53,238 nt of DNA from Candidatus Burarchaeum australiense. GTDB taxonomy: Archaea; Micrarchaeota; Micrarchaeia; Burarchaeales; Burarchaeaceae. Where the stretch lies: positions 1-53,238 of the forward strand of contig CABMJK010000030.1 in assembly GCA_902386535.1 (NCBI GenBank). Reading direction: 5' to 3'. The translations under genes and the position numbers were made by a program. Below the pieces are notes generated by a model. The model ran no database searches, was not told the origin of the DNA, and saw only the letters and a list, made by a program, of their open reading frames with translations. This document shows, one piece after another, positions 28,103-36,727 of this stretch; position 1 is the first letter of the stretch; each line of letters begins with the position of its first letter.

Positions 28103-28278
28103 AGGGAGACTCGCTGATTTCGAAAAACACGGTGCGCGTATTCCTCAAACAACATGAGAAAAGAATCGCGTCTGGCATGTTTTCCGCGCTCGACCAGGAA
28201 GTGCGGGCTATGCTCTTGAAGGCGGTCAAGCGGGCGAACGTGAACCGGCGCTCCACGGTAATGCCGCAGGACCTCTGA
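28099..28278 (+). CDS. 59-residue histone-fold-like protein
   Basis: A small basic protein started in an ATGA overlap with orc1, so the two are translationally coupled. The second half (VRAMLLKAVKRANVNRRSTVMPQDL) has the alpha2-loop-alpha3 signature of histone-fold proteins, where RA-x-N-x-R-x-TV-x-P-x-DL marks the DNA-contact loop. The first half (VRVFLKQHEKRIASGMFSAL) fits alpha1. I infer a DNA-bending or origin-architecture role for the element. It is too short to be a classical archaeal histone with two termini. Confidence 0.72.
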   Translation: MKGDSLISKNTVRVFLKQHEKRIASGMFSALDQEVRAMLLKAVKRANVNRRSTVMPQDL

Positions 28279-28281
28279 TTC

Positions 28282-28400
28282 TGCGCTTAATTTGCGCTTA
28301 ATTCCACCGGGCGTTTTCGCGTCCGTTACTGCGTTTGCTACTAGCGTTTTTTGCTCTTATTCTGCGCTTTAACGCGCGTTCCAGCAAGCAATTGCGCTTA
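28282..28400 (+). repeat. Iteron-like TGCGCTTA direct repeats behind orc1
   Basis: TGCGCTTA occurs at 28282-28289, 28293-28300 and 28393-28400, and TGCGCTTTA at 28362-28370, all in the same orientation within 119 bp. The stretch separates orc1/histone-fold from the convergent virB4 gene. It could be an origin or initiator-binding cluster, or part of a T-rich bidirectional terminator. Confidence 0.5.
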
Positions 28401-28418
28401 TTGCGAGGCTTTCGCTTT

Positions 28419-31400
28419 CTACGAATATTTGCTTGCCATTTCGGCTATTGTTTGCGCTATCTCCGCTCTCGTTATCGTCTTGGCGAACTTTGCGTATTTG
28501 TATTTCAACAAACGGTCGGTGACCAAAATCACGACAGCATCGTACTCGCTTTTCTCGGTGTCGATTTTCTTGGTGAAGTCGTCAAGCTTGGAGAGCAGGT
28601 TCTCCCCGGTTTCGACCTCAAAGCAGATTCTCTTTTTTCCGATGTGCGCTACCACGTCCGCCTCCCGGGACGCATTCACTTCCACGCGGATTTTTCGTTG
28701 TTTGAAAGCGTCGGCGATTATCCAGCAAAACAATGCGTGTTCTGGGCTTTCGCTTCCTTGAGTCTTGACAAGATAGTACGCCGAGCCTTCCCTGCCGGTT
28801 AGCTTGTCTTTGTGCAAAACGTAGCCCTCCTTGCGCAGGGCGTCGGCTTGCTTTTCGGTCACTTCGCTTAACGCGTAAAATCCTTTTGCCAAATCGATTT
28901 TAACGCCTTCTTCCGCGTAATGCTTTTCCGTTTCCTCGATCTTTTTCTTGGCTTCGTTGGGATCCGTCGTGATGAGCGCGTGAATCTTGGGCGGCGCCAT
29001 CGTGAAGAACCGGTAATGCCCTTCCTCGGTAATCAAGAGCCCGTGCCCCTTGCTGGCCCTCAGCAAGTAATCTTTCTCGCTGTCGTTCAGCTTCAAGGCG
29101 TTTGAAACGAGTTCGAGATTGCTCGGATTCTGCCTCAAAAGCAGCTTGGTCGAAGTCAGGTTCAAAATGCTCTTGCCGCCCTCGCTCCTAAGCAAGTCCT
29201 CGATTTCCTGCGTAATGAAGCCTATCGAGGCGTTGTACTTGCGCGACGTCTTGATGAACTCCAAAATGTACTGTTCGGCTTCCTTGCTTTTCAAGAGCGA
29301 CCAGCCTTCGTCAATCAAAACGACTTTCGGCTTTTTGTCGCGCTTTATCTCCCTCGAAATCAAGTCCAGGACTACGAACATCATCAATTGTTTTACCGGG
29401 CCCGGCAGCTTGCTCAAGTCGAAAGTCGCGAACTCGCTTTTCAAGTTGATTTTCGTTTGCTTGTCGAGAAAGCCGAAGAACCCGCTCTTGCTGTACATTC
29501 GCACGCGATTAAGCAATACTTCGGCGCTTCTGTCTTCGAAAGACGCTTTGCCACGGTCAGCGGATTCTCGCAGCATTTCCTGCAAAACCAGCTTGAAATC
29601 GCTGAACGTCGGCGGTTCCCTCGACCAAGTGGCGGGCTTGTCGAAAACGATGCCTTTCTTCTTGTAGACGTCGAGCAAAGCCTCGTTCAAAACTCCTTTC
29701 TGGCTTTCAGTCAAGCCGCCTGCTATGATGTCGAAAACCGAAATCAAGGACAGCATTTTGCTTCCGAAGTCCTCGCCGCCCAAGTCGAACACGTTTATTA
29801 TCGAGTCGGAGCCCTTGGAAAGCTCGACTACCTCGCCGTTCAAGTTCTTGGCCAATTCGCCGTACTCGGCGTTCGGATCCAAGATGTAAACGCGCGCTTC
29901 CTCGTTGAGCAAGTGCTGAATCGTCAAGTACTTCGCGGTGTAGCTCTTGCCCGAACCCGAAATCCCGAGAACGAAAAAGTGCTTGTTGCTCATCGAATCG
30001 AAATCGACGAACAGCGGGTTTTGGGTTTCCTCCTCGTGCGCGAACATTATTCCCGTTCTCTTGGTGCTAGCCGGGGAAATGAAAGGAAAAGTCGCGCTCA
30101 ACGGACTGGTCAAAAACTCTCTTTGCGAAGCCAAGGCGTCAACGCCGAGCGGCAGGCTCGATTTTATGCCTTCGGCCATGCGGTAATTCGCCGCTTTGGG
30201 AATCATCAACATCGCGTTCAAGTTGGCGTTGCACTTTTCCGTGAGCAAATCCAGCTTTTCCAAATTCGCTTCCTTGTTGTCCACGTAAAGCGAAACCCGG
30301 AACAATTTTTCCTCGCCTTTGTAAAGCTGCTCGTAGGTCCGCATGGTGTCCGCTCTTTTGATTTCCAACGCGGGGTTCGGCGTTCCTTTCGCGGTGCTCA
30401 TCATCAAGTCCGCGGTCTGTCGAATGATTTGGTTGTGAAGCAAAACCAGGGTTTGCGCTATCGTGGACGGGTGAATGTGCAGCGAAATATCGTAGCCCTC
30501 GTTATTGCCTAGAAACGACTCCAGCCAGCCGTCCTCGACTTTGCGCGGGTAGCCGCCCACTTTCACGATTCTGTGCCACGTTTCGTTTACCTTCGCTTCT
30601 TGAGGCCGAACGTCGAAGGAAGGCGTCATCATGAACTTGAACAGCTCTTTAGCCGGATCCTCGCTCTCGACTTTCTTTCTCGCCAGGAACGGAAACGTTT
30701 TCTGAATGAAATTCGGCTTTGGTTTCGGCTTCTTCTGCTCTTCCTGAACCGCGCCGTTCTCGCCTTCGTACTCCGAGTAAGACAAAAGCAGAGAAACCAG
30801 TTGCTTGCTGTCGAGCCGCTTTGATTCCAAGCCGCAATTCCCCAATTTTTCCTCGATGATTTCCACTTGCTGGTCAAGCCGCTTGAGCTCGGCATCTTCC
30901 TGCTTGAAAATCGCTCCCACAATCTTTCTGCCAAGCTGTTTTTTCTGCGCATGCGTTACGACCAGGTAGTAATTCCTTTCCTTCACGCCCTTGCTTTCGA
31001 CGAAGCCTTCCTCGAAAATCCTGAAGTCGGTGTAAAGCGAGCTGAATTCCTTGCTCGAGTTCTGGAATTTCTTTTCCTGCGCGTCGAAATAATCCGCCAG
31101 GCTCACGTCCGAAGTGCGGATAAGCACTTGCACCGGGTTGACGAGCTGGTTCAGGAAATCCCGGTAGTTCAAGACGAGCGATTTCTTGCGTTCCTCGCTC
31201 AAAAGCTCGAAGTTGACGGGCTCGACTTTCAAAACCGCGCGCAGCTCGCCATTATCCAAGTAAATCGCGTCGTTTTTCACTGCTTTAACGCCTATGAAGC
31301 CTTGCGCGCTCAAGTCGTAAGGCGTGGCTTTCCTCACGTTCCGGTAAAACGCTATCAAATCCAGCACTTTGTCCTCTATGTTCAGGAAGGCGAAGGCCAG

Positions 31401-31574
31401 GCCGGAGCAAACCGCTAAAGAAGGAAGAATCAAGCGGAAATCGCCTTTGATCGGCAGGTTGTAGAGTAGCAAAGCCCCGATTCCGAAGAGTATCGCGTAG
31501 CCTAGCTGCTTCAAGTCGAGGTTGAGCAGGATTTTCTCCTTGTACTTGATTTCGTCCGGAATATCGTATCCCAT
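28419..31574 (-). CDS. VirB4-type conjugation ATPase with N-terminal VirB3-like TMs and C-terminal nuclease-like domain
   Basis: A 1051-residue energy protein for a type IV secretion-like apparatus. The N-terminus has two TM helices in a VirB3/PrgI-like arrangement (about 23-64). The middle contains the VirB4 ATPase with Walker A GISGSGKS (about 537-544) and Walker B KVVLIDEGWSLL. It also has the SNKHFFVLG lead-in and ILNLTSTKLLLRQNP. The last about 110 residues are unusual for VirB4: Asp973 (EADVVAHIG), then Glu986-Val-Glu988 in ICFEVETGE gives a D...ExE order like a PD-(D/E)XK fold. The gene lies 4 nt behind the VirB6-like gene. Confidence 0.88.
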   Translation of the reverse strand: MGYDIPDEIKYKEKILLNLDLKQLGYAILFGIGALLLYNLPIKGDFRLILPSLAVCSGLAFAFLNIEDKVLDLIAFYRNVRKATPYDLSAQGFIGVKAVKNDAIYLDNGELRAVLKVEPVNFELLSEERKKSLVLNYRDFLNQLVNPVQVLIRTSDVSLADYFDAQEKKFQNSSKEFSSLYTDFRIFEEGFVESKGVKERNYYLVVTHAQKKQLGRKIVGAIFKQEDAELKRLDQQVEIIEEKLGNCGLESKRLDSKQLVSLLLSYSEYEGENGAVQEEQKKPKPKPNFIQKTFPFLARKKVESEDPAKELFKFMMTPSFDVRPQEAKVNETWHRIVKVGGYPRKVEDGWLESFLGNNEGYDISLHIHPSTIAQTLVLLHNQIIRQTADLMMSTAKGTPNPALEIKRADTMRTYEQLYKGEEKLFRVSLYVDNKEANLEKLDLLTEKCNANLNAMLMIPKAANYRMAEGIKSSLPLGVDALASQREFLTSPLSATFPFISPASTKRTGIMFAHEEETQNPLFVDFDSMSNKHFFVLGISGSGKSYTAKYLTIQHLLNEEARVYILDPNAEYGELAKNLNGEVVELSKGSDSIINVFDLGGEDFGSKMLSLISVFDIIAGGLTESQKGVLNEALLDVYKKKGIVFDKPATWSREPPTFSDFKLVLQEMLRESADRGKASFEDRSAEVLLNRVRMYSKSGFFGFLDKQTKINLKSEFATFDLSKLPGPVKQLMMFVVLDLISREIKRDKKPKVVLIDEGWSLLKSKEAEQYILEFIKTSRKYNASIGFITQEIEDLLRSEGGKSILNLTSTKLLLRQNPSNLELVSNALKLNDSEKDYLLRASKGHGLLITEEGHYRFFTMAPPKIHALITTDPNEAKKKIEETEKHYAEEGVKIDLAKGFYALSEVTEKQADALRKEGYVLHKDKLTGREGSAYYLVKTQGSESPEHALFCWIIADAFKQRKIRVEVNASREADVVAHIGKKRICFEVETGENLLSKLDDFTKKIDTEKSEYDAVVILVTDRLLKYKYAKFAKTITRAEIAQTIAEMASKYS

Positions 31575-31578
31575 GTCA

Positions 31579-32532
31579 TCACAGCATTTTGAACAAGGCG
31601 GGCAAAGCCAGCCATTTCAGCGAACCGAGAGAATCGAAAGTCTGGTTTACCACGGCCATGATCGCCATTAGGAACAAAGCTATGTTCAGCAAGCCGACGA
31701 GCGCGAAACCCAAGACTATTGCCATGGCCCTGACGAACGGTTCCGCTAGGTTCGAGTCGCCGACGTTGAGCAAGGTCGCCAAGCCGTACAGGAACAGCGC
31801 GTCGACCGTGCTCATGAAAACGATTATCACTATCGCCTTGAGGAACGCCCGGCCCCACGCCTTGCTGAACGGCATGAAATACAGGAAAATCGCTATTGGA
31901 AACATCAAGAGCAGGAAGGGAATCAGCAGGTAGCGAATCAACAGCGTCATGAAAGTCAGCATGGCGGCGAAGAGAACGCCTAGCAGGATTACGAGCGCGA
32001 AGATTATCGAAGCGAAAGAAATGTTCGTGTTGAAAATGTCTTTGGTGGACTCGCTCAGGAAAGAAGCGGTCAGGTAGTGGTTGAGCGAAAGCAACGCGTC
32101 GAAAATGTAGAAGGAAAAAGTCAGCACCACGATCATGAAAAACACGTCTTTCAGCCAAGTTTTCGCCTTGATCCGGCCTTCCACGTCCGAAGCTTGCACG
32201 ACGTAGTACAAGCCCACGCCCATGAGCGCGAGCGAGTAAAGCGTTTCGAGTATCGCCATCACGTTGTTGTAAGGCCCGCAAAACCAGTTCGGGTCCGGCG
32301 AAGCGGAAATGAAGCTTAAAGCCGAGTTTAGGAATTGCTGGCTCGAGTAAATCAAGCCCGACGCGATCATGGTAAAAATCGACTCGGCTATGCAACCGGG
32401 CAGGTTGTTCAAAACCGCCAGGATATCGCTTTGGCCCGAGCAAGCGCTAGTAGGCAACTGGACGTCAATGGACGCGCTTGCCGTAGGCAAAAGCAGCAGG
32501 AAGGCCAGGATTGCGATTGTTTTCCAATTCAC
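31579..32532 (-). CDS. VirB6/TrbL-like polytopic membrane protein
   Basis: A 317-residue protein with a signal-like N-terminus (LLLLPTASASIDV) and about seven TM helices, with two Cys near the N-terminus of the mature part. The position directly before VirB4 and the topology fit the inner-membrane channel VirB6/TrbL of conjugation systems. No sequence motif proves it. GTG 32532 is chosen because it forms a GTGA overlap with the stop of the upstream gene; earlier in-frame starts would extend into the preceding gene. Confidence 0.72.
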   Translation of the reverse strand: MNWKTIAILAFLLLLPTASASIDVQLPTSACSGQSDILAVLNNLPGCIAESIFTMIASGLIYSSQQFLNSALSFISASPDPNWFCGPYNNVMAILETLYSLALMGVGLYYVVQASDVEGRIKAKTWLKDVFFMIVVLTFSFYIFDALLSLNHYLTASFLSESTKDIFNTNISFASIIFALVILLGVLFAAMLTFMTLLIRYLLIPFLLLMFPIAIFLYFMPFSKAWGRAFLKAIVIIVFMSTVDALFLYGLATLLNVGDSNLAEPFVRAMAIVLGFALVGLLNIALFLMAIMAVVNQTFDSLGSLKWLALPALFKML

Positions 32533-34175
32533 GTCATCATCCTCTTGGCTAGCGTGTAAAGCAAGTACGCGACCAGCAGAACCACGAACCAGTACCACAG
32601 CGTTTCGAAGAAGCCGGGCTCTCGCGGCGGGAGAATCAAAATCGCTTTCGCGCTCTTCGTTTGAAAGTCGGTCAAGAACTCGGCGTACACGATATCGGTA
32701 ACCGGCGAGTAAGCGAAGTTCGCAAAAGCTTCCCCGAACTCGTCGGTTTCAACTGTTTGGTTTTGGCCCGCGTAAGAAAACATCAGCTTCTTGCCCGTCA
32801 GACTTTCGTTGGTTTCGTTGTCGTAAAACGTTGCCTTGACTTCAATCGTTTCGTTCGTCGAATTCAGCAATTCGAGCTTGATTACCGGAGTTTGGTTAAG
32901 CTCACCGCAAAAATCGCCGTAATTCCAGGACTCGAAGTGCGAGTGCACTTCCAGCGAGCAATTGACTTTATCCGCGCTCACTTGATAGTGCGTTTTGTCG
33001 CCGTAAAACTCGATTGGAAGAACCGTCAAGTCGATGTGAAATATTTGCGTCAAAACGTAGTGCAAAAACGGCTCAGTGGCTTTCAAGTATTCGTCGAATC
33101 CCGCGCCGTTCATTAGCTGGTTTTGCCTGCTCAAAACAACTACGTTGTACGCGTGCAGCTGGTCGTCGTTCACGAGCGCTTCAGGCGTCAAGGCGTTGTA
33201 CGGCGCGAGGTCGTGCGCGAGCTTGTACTGCCTGCTTTGAATCTTCAACCACGCGTTGCCGAAATTCAATTTGAAGTTGTTGAAATCCTCGTTCGAAACC
33301 AGGAAAAACCAGCCGTCTATCAAACCGTTCTTGAAAGAGTCGATCATCGAGTTTTGAAAGTGCGTGAAGCCGTAGTAGTACGCGGTCTTGGCGTCGGTCA
33401 AGCGCACGCTGTTTTTCCGGCTTTCCGTACTCGAGTAATCGCACGTCGTCACGCAAATGACGAACTTGCCGCTGCCCGAGCAATGCGTCACCCACTTGTA
33501 ATGGTGAATCAAGTACTCGGAGTTGGCGGAAAGAACGGAAGAAAATAGGCTGCTCGAATTGTGAACGAGCGAGTCAATCGCAAAACTCGTTTTCTTTCCG
33601 TTGCCTAGAAACGCGCCGTTGCGGTAGCTTTGCAGCGAGTAATCGTAACCGCAAACGTCGTATTCCGTCTTGCAGTCGCCGCTAAACGTTTCTTGAGGAA
33701 CGACAAAGGAAAACGCGTACTGCGAGTACAGCTCGCCGGTGTCGTTCACGAAAAGCTGTTTGGAAGAAGCGTCGAACACGGACGGCGTCAAGGAAATCAT
33801 CTTAACCCACGCGTCGCGAATGCTGCCGTTGTTAACCACTGTTGCAGCGTCGGGCGGGTATTTCGTGAAAGCCAAGCCGTAATTCCAGTTTCGAGCGTCG
33901 TCGAAGTTCGCGAACCCGTTGTCGCGCACGAGGTTATCCGCAATCAAGTTTTTCTTTTCCTCGGCGCTCAAGTTAGCCAAGTCGCAAACGCTTTTGTCGA
34001 CCAGATTCAAGCTCTTGCAGTTGTCTATCAGCGAGTCCGGCGGCCTGGCTGGCTGCGCGTAATTGCTTGCCCAAGTGAAATCGTGGTACGGGTAAGCCGG
34101 GCAAGAAGGCAAGGCGTTCGCTATTGGAACCAGAATCAACGCCAATGCGAAAATTTCAAATCTCATGTTTTTCAC
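32529..34175 (-). CDS. Large secreted, C-terminally anchored surface protein of the transfer operon
   Basis: A 548-residue protein with a signal peptide (MRFEIFALALILVPIANA), a long extracytoplasmic region with many Asn-X-Ser/Thr sequons and paired Cys, an Ig-like bacterial-type repeat near the C-terminus (IEVKATFYDNETNESLTGKK), and one TM helix before a basic end (WYWFVVLLVAYLLYTLAKR). I recognise no named family. Placed between the pilins and VirB6, it is likely an adhesin or outer channel part. GTG 34175 overlaps the previous stop as GTGA. Confidence 0.72.
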   Translation of the reverse strand: MKNMRFEIFALALILVPIANALPSCPAYPYHDFTWASNYAQPARPPDSLIDNCKSLNLVDKSVCDLANLSAEEKKNLIADNLVRDNGFANFDDARNWNYGLAFTKYPPDAATVVNNGSIRDAWVKMISLTPSVFDASSKQLFVNDTGELYSQYAFSFVVPQETFSGDCKTEYDVCGYDYSLQSYRNGAFLGNGKKTSFAIDSLVHNSSSLFSSVLSANSEYLIHHYKWVTHCSGSGKFVICVTTCDYSSTESRKNSVRLTDAKTAYYYGFTHFQNSMIDSFKNGLIDGWFFLVSNEDFNNFKLNFGNAWLKIQSRQYKLAHDLAPYNALTPEALVNDDQLHAYNVVVLSRQNQLMNGAGFDEYLKATEPFLHYVLTQIFHIDLTVLPIEFYGDKTHYQVSADKVNCSLEVHSHFESWNYGDFCGELNQTPVIKLELLNSTNETIEVKATFYDNETNESLTGKKLMFSYAGQNQTVETDEFGEAFANFAYSPVTDIVYAEFLTDFQTKSAKAILILPPREPGFFETLWYWFVVLLVAYLLYTLAKRMMT

Positions 34176-34396
34176 CTGCAGTAACTCCCTCCGCTTAGCA
34201 AAGTCGCCACGATGGGCGCGAGGAAAATCACGGATAGTCCGACGAAAACGCCGATGACTATCTCCTTCCACTCGGCCCTTTGCGCGGGGTTTCGGCTGGT
34301 CATGAGCACGAAGCCAGCGTAGGCGGTGACGATAACGCCGAAGAACACGGCGATTGCCCTTATCGTGTCCGCCATTCCCGTCAAGTCCATCTTCAC
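34172..34396 (-). CDS. VirB2/TrbC-like pilin subunit 1
   Basis: A 74-residue protein with two TM helices separated by a short charged loop (TSRNPAQRAEWKE) and an AP in TM2 (LAPIVATLL), the pattern of VirB2-type conjugative pilins. It lacks the N-terminal signal of its neighbour. GTG 34396 overlaps the stop of pilin 2 as GTGA; ATG 34390 is an alternative. Confidence 0.7.
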   Translation of the reverse strand: MKMDLTGMADTIRAIAVFFGVIVTAYAGFVLMTSRNPAQRAEWKEIVIGVFVGLSVIFLAPIVATLLSGGSYCR

Positions 34397-34713
34397 CACC
34401 CGCACACGTCCGTAGCTCCCACCAGGCTCTTGACGAGCAGCGGCGCGATCCAGATTATGATCAAGCCGATTATCACGCCTCCAAGCAATTGCTTGCTCGA
34501 GTTCCTCTCGGCTATGTCGTTGCTGCTCGCCAGCACGAAACCGGCGTATGCCGCTATCAGCACGCCCGCTATCGTGCCCAAAACCTGCAAGATTCCGTAC
34601 AGCCTGCAAATCGGCTGGTCTACTGGAATCTCCAGTCCCTGCGCTCTCGCCAACCCCGCCAATGCGATGAGCATTAGCGGGGCTAGGAGCGCGATTTTCC
34701 TAGCCCCTGTCAT
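34393..34713 (-). CDS. VirB2/TrbC-like pilin subunit 2 with signal peptide
   Basis: A 106-residue protein with an N-terminal signal (KIALLAPLMLIALAGLARAQG) then two TM helices with GFVLASSNDIAERNSSKQLLGG between them and APLLVKSL in TM2. It shares the loop/TM2 pattern with pilin 1, so the two are likely paralogues. Two Cys (PICRLYG and DVCGW) could form a disulfide. ATG 34713 has GGAGGTGAT 8 nt upstream and overlaps the methyltransferase gene by 14 nt. Confidence 0.72.
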   Translation of the reverse strand: MTGARKIALLAPLMLIALAGLARAQGLEIPVDQPICRLYGILQVLGTIAGVLIAAYAGFVLASSNDIAERNSSKQLLGGVIIGLIIIWIAPLLVKSLVGATDVCGW

Positions 34714-35551
34714 TTCCATCACCTCCCCGATTCACGATTTCAAGCTCTCCGCTCTCGTCGAAACCGGCCTTTCTTCTGATGAGCGGCAGGTAAGCCGGGT
34801 TGATCTCGTAGCCAATGCAAGATCTCTCCAGATTGCGCGCCACCTCCAGCGTGGTGCCGCTCCCAAGAAAAGGGTCCAAGACGGTTTCGCCCTTGAAAGC
34901 GTAGAGCCTAATCAAACCTTCCGGCAATTCTTCCGGGAACATGGCTGGATGCGTAAGCTCGGAGTACTGGTTTCGCGTTTCCGGATGGAATTCCCAAACG
35001 TCGGAATTCCAGCGGCGTTTCGCCTCTTCCACGTCGACTTTCGCCCTGCGCTTTTGCTCCTCGCTCGCTTTCTTGTAATCGAACTTGCCCTTTCGGAAAA
35101 CCAGGATGTGCTCGAAAATGTTGTTCGGGAAATAGTACATCGGGTACGGGTGCTGCATGAACACGCCGAACCGCTTTCCGGCCCCGCTCCCGCCCCTTGC
35201 CCCTACGCCCGAAGGCTTGCGCCAGATTATGTCTTCCCGGTAATCGAACCCAGCGCGCTTGAGCATGATGACGAAGTGCGCGGGAATCGGGTACTTCTCG
35301 CCCTCGCTGATGACGTCGCCGACGTTAATGCAGCAATACCGCCCTTTTTCCAAAACGCGGTAGCACTCGTTGAAAACCAGCTGCATCTCCATCAAGTAAT
35401 CGTAAAACTCGTTGATCGAACCGATGTTCTCCCGACCGTAGTCCTTGACGTTGAAATACGGCGGGCTCGTCACGACCAATTGAACCGAATCGCTCGCGAC
35501 CTCCCGCATGTCCCGGGAATCGCCGATTACGACCAAGTACTTTGATTTCAT
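34700..35551 (-). CDS. Beta-class N4-cytosine/N6-adenine DNA methyltransferase (orphan)
   Basis: A 283-residue methyltransferase with the catalytic motif TSPPYFNVKDY (about 28-38) ahead of the SAM site DPFLGSGTTLEVA (about 240-252), and a recognition region between. The TSPPY form is common in N4-cytosine enzymes; N6-adenine cannot be excluded. No cognate nuclease adjoins it. It opens the transfer operon and overlaps pilin 2, so its expression is tied to the transfer genes. It may mark element DNA against host restriction. Confidence 0.92.
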   Translation of the reverse strand: MKSKYLVVIGDSRDMREVASDSVQLVVTSPPYFNVKDYGRENIGSINEFYDYLMEMQLVFNECYRVLEKGRYCCINVGDVISEGEKYPIPAHFVIMLKRAGFDYREDIIWRKPSGVGARGGSGAGKRFGVFMQHPYPMYYFPNNIFEHILVFRKGKFDYKKASEEQKRRAKVDVEEAKRRWNSDVWEFHPETRNQYSELTHPAMFPEELPEGLIRLYAFKGETVLDPFLGSGTTLEVARNLERSCIGYEINPAYLPLIRRKAGFDESGELEIVNRGGDGNDRG

Positions 35552-35632
35552 GCAAAGCGTTGGCGCGCTAGGGTCTCATTTCGGTTCGTGTAGAATTTGG
35601 CATTTTTATGCAGGGGGCGGACATTCCAAAGC

Positions 35633-35642
35633 GATTTATTAC
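35633..35642 (+). promoter_or_regulatory. TATA box for the 35663 gene
   Basis: gatttattac lies 21-30 nt before GTG 35663, leaderless spacing, between divergent genes. Confidence 0.5.
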
Positions 35643-35662
35643 TTTGGCACAATAATTGGAGT

Positions 35663-36727
35663 GTGTGGCCGCCTAAAATCAAACTCGTCGGCGCAGTCAG
35701 CGTATTAGTTCTCGCCTTAGCCACTCTGATGTATCTGTCGAATAATCAGCAGTACATGCTTCTGATTTCAGTCTTGGCGAGCGTCGTTCAAATCGTTTTG
35801 TTTGTGCTTTGGTATTTCGAAGAAAATCCCGTTCCCCAAAAGACGATTGAACAGGTAGAAGCCATCTACGAGTATGCCAAAGAAGAAAAAAGTCGGAACA
35901 CGAAAAAGGAAGAATTCATCAAACGGCTTCTGAGGGAGGGCGTCATCGAGGAGGATGAGCTACAGAAAGCGCTGGAAAAACTCCAAAACGACGAGATACT
36001 TCTCGTGCACACCTACGGAGAAGGAACCCCCGACAATCTGAAAAAAGAAATGGGCAATGCGAGCCCCGCCATCTCGATACTGAAAAAGCTAGGATTCGTG
36101 CGCGTTTTCAGGCAGCACAACCTTTTTCTGATTCCCGTTAGCGACCTGCCCAAAACCTTGCGAACCGCGCGCGGCTTGGAGGTTTTTCTTTCCTCGGAAA
36201 TCGAAAAAATCTGGAAGGATCTGCAGCAAAAAACGCAGAAAAATTACCCGGCGGCAAGCTACAAAATAATGGAAAAGTGGAGGTCTGGAGAAGGATTTAA
36301 GGTCAGCTACGTGATATCCAAAAATCCGAAATATGACATCGTTGCCGGATTCAAGAACCGGCATTCGTTCACGCCCGAATTCGTCGCGGTCATACTCAGA
36401 AAAATATCCATCGCACAAACACTGCCGCCGATAAGGAACACGGTGAAGGTCAAGGAATTGCTCAAGAAAACGAGCATCGAGATATTTGTTTCGGATTTCC
36501 CAGCAGCGTTGAAAGAAAAAATAATTGCCGAAGAATGCTCGTTCAAGACTGCGCTCGGCATTTCGACCATTCTTGGTCTTAGAGATGTCGCGCCGGAAAA
36601 AATTGCCGTTCAGCTCAGTAGCTTGGATCCAAGCGTCACAAATGTCGCTGAGCTAGCCGACTCGTTGATATCGCAGGCGAAAGAATTCGCGGACTTGTTG
36701 CAAAACCTAGGAGTAAGCGAATTTTAG
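35663..36727 (+). CDS. Unrecognised membrane-anchored protein in the element
   Basis: A 354-residue protein with two N-terminal TM helices (about 7-24 and 31-46) and a long cytoplasmic, Lys/Glu-rich helical region. Residues about 70-110 (EEFIKRLLREGVIEEDELQKALEKLQNDEILLVH) look like a winged-helix module. The rest is unrecognised. It is the only rightward gene between the methyltransferase operon and the regulator pair. The start GTG 35663 follows the TATA spacing; an in-frame ATG at 35597 precedes the promoter. Confidence 0.7.
   Translation: MWPPKIKLVGAVSVLVLALATLMYLSNNQQYMLLISVLASVVQIVLFVLWYFEENPVPQKTIEQVEAIYEYAKEEKSRNTKKEEFIKRLLREGVIEEDELQKALEKLQNDEILLVHTYGEGTPDNLKKEMGNASPAISILKKLGFVRVFRQHNLFLIPVSDLPKTLRTARGLEVFLSSEIEKIWKDLQQKTQKNYPAASYKIMEKWRSGEGFKVSYVISKNPKYDIVAGFKNRHSFTPEFVAVILRKISIAQTLPPIRNTVKVKELLKKTSIEIFVSDFPAALKEKIIAEECSFKTALGISTILGLRDVAPEKIAVQLSSLDPSVTNVAELADSLISQAKEFADLLQNLGVSEF

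Noticed and set aside
34700-35551. Methyltransferase as part of a standard Type II pair
   Set aside because: The neighbours are pilins and an unrecognised membrane protein. No nuclease adjoins it, so it is called an orphan.
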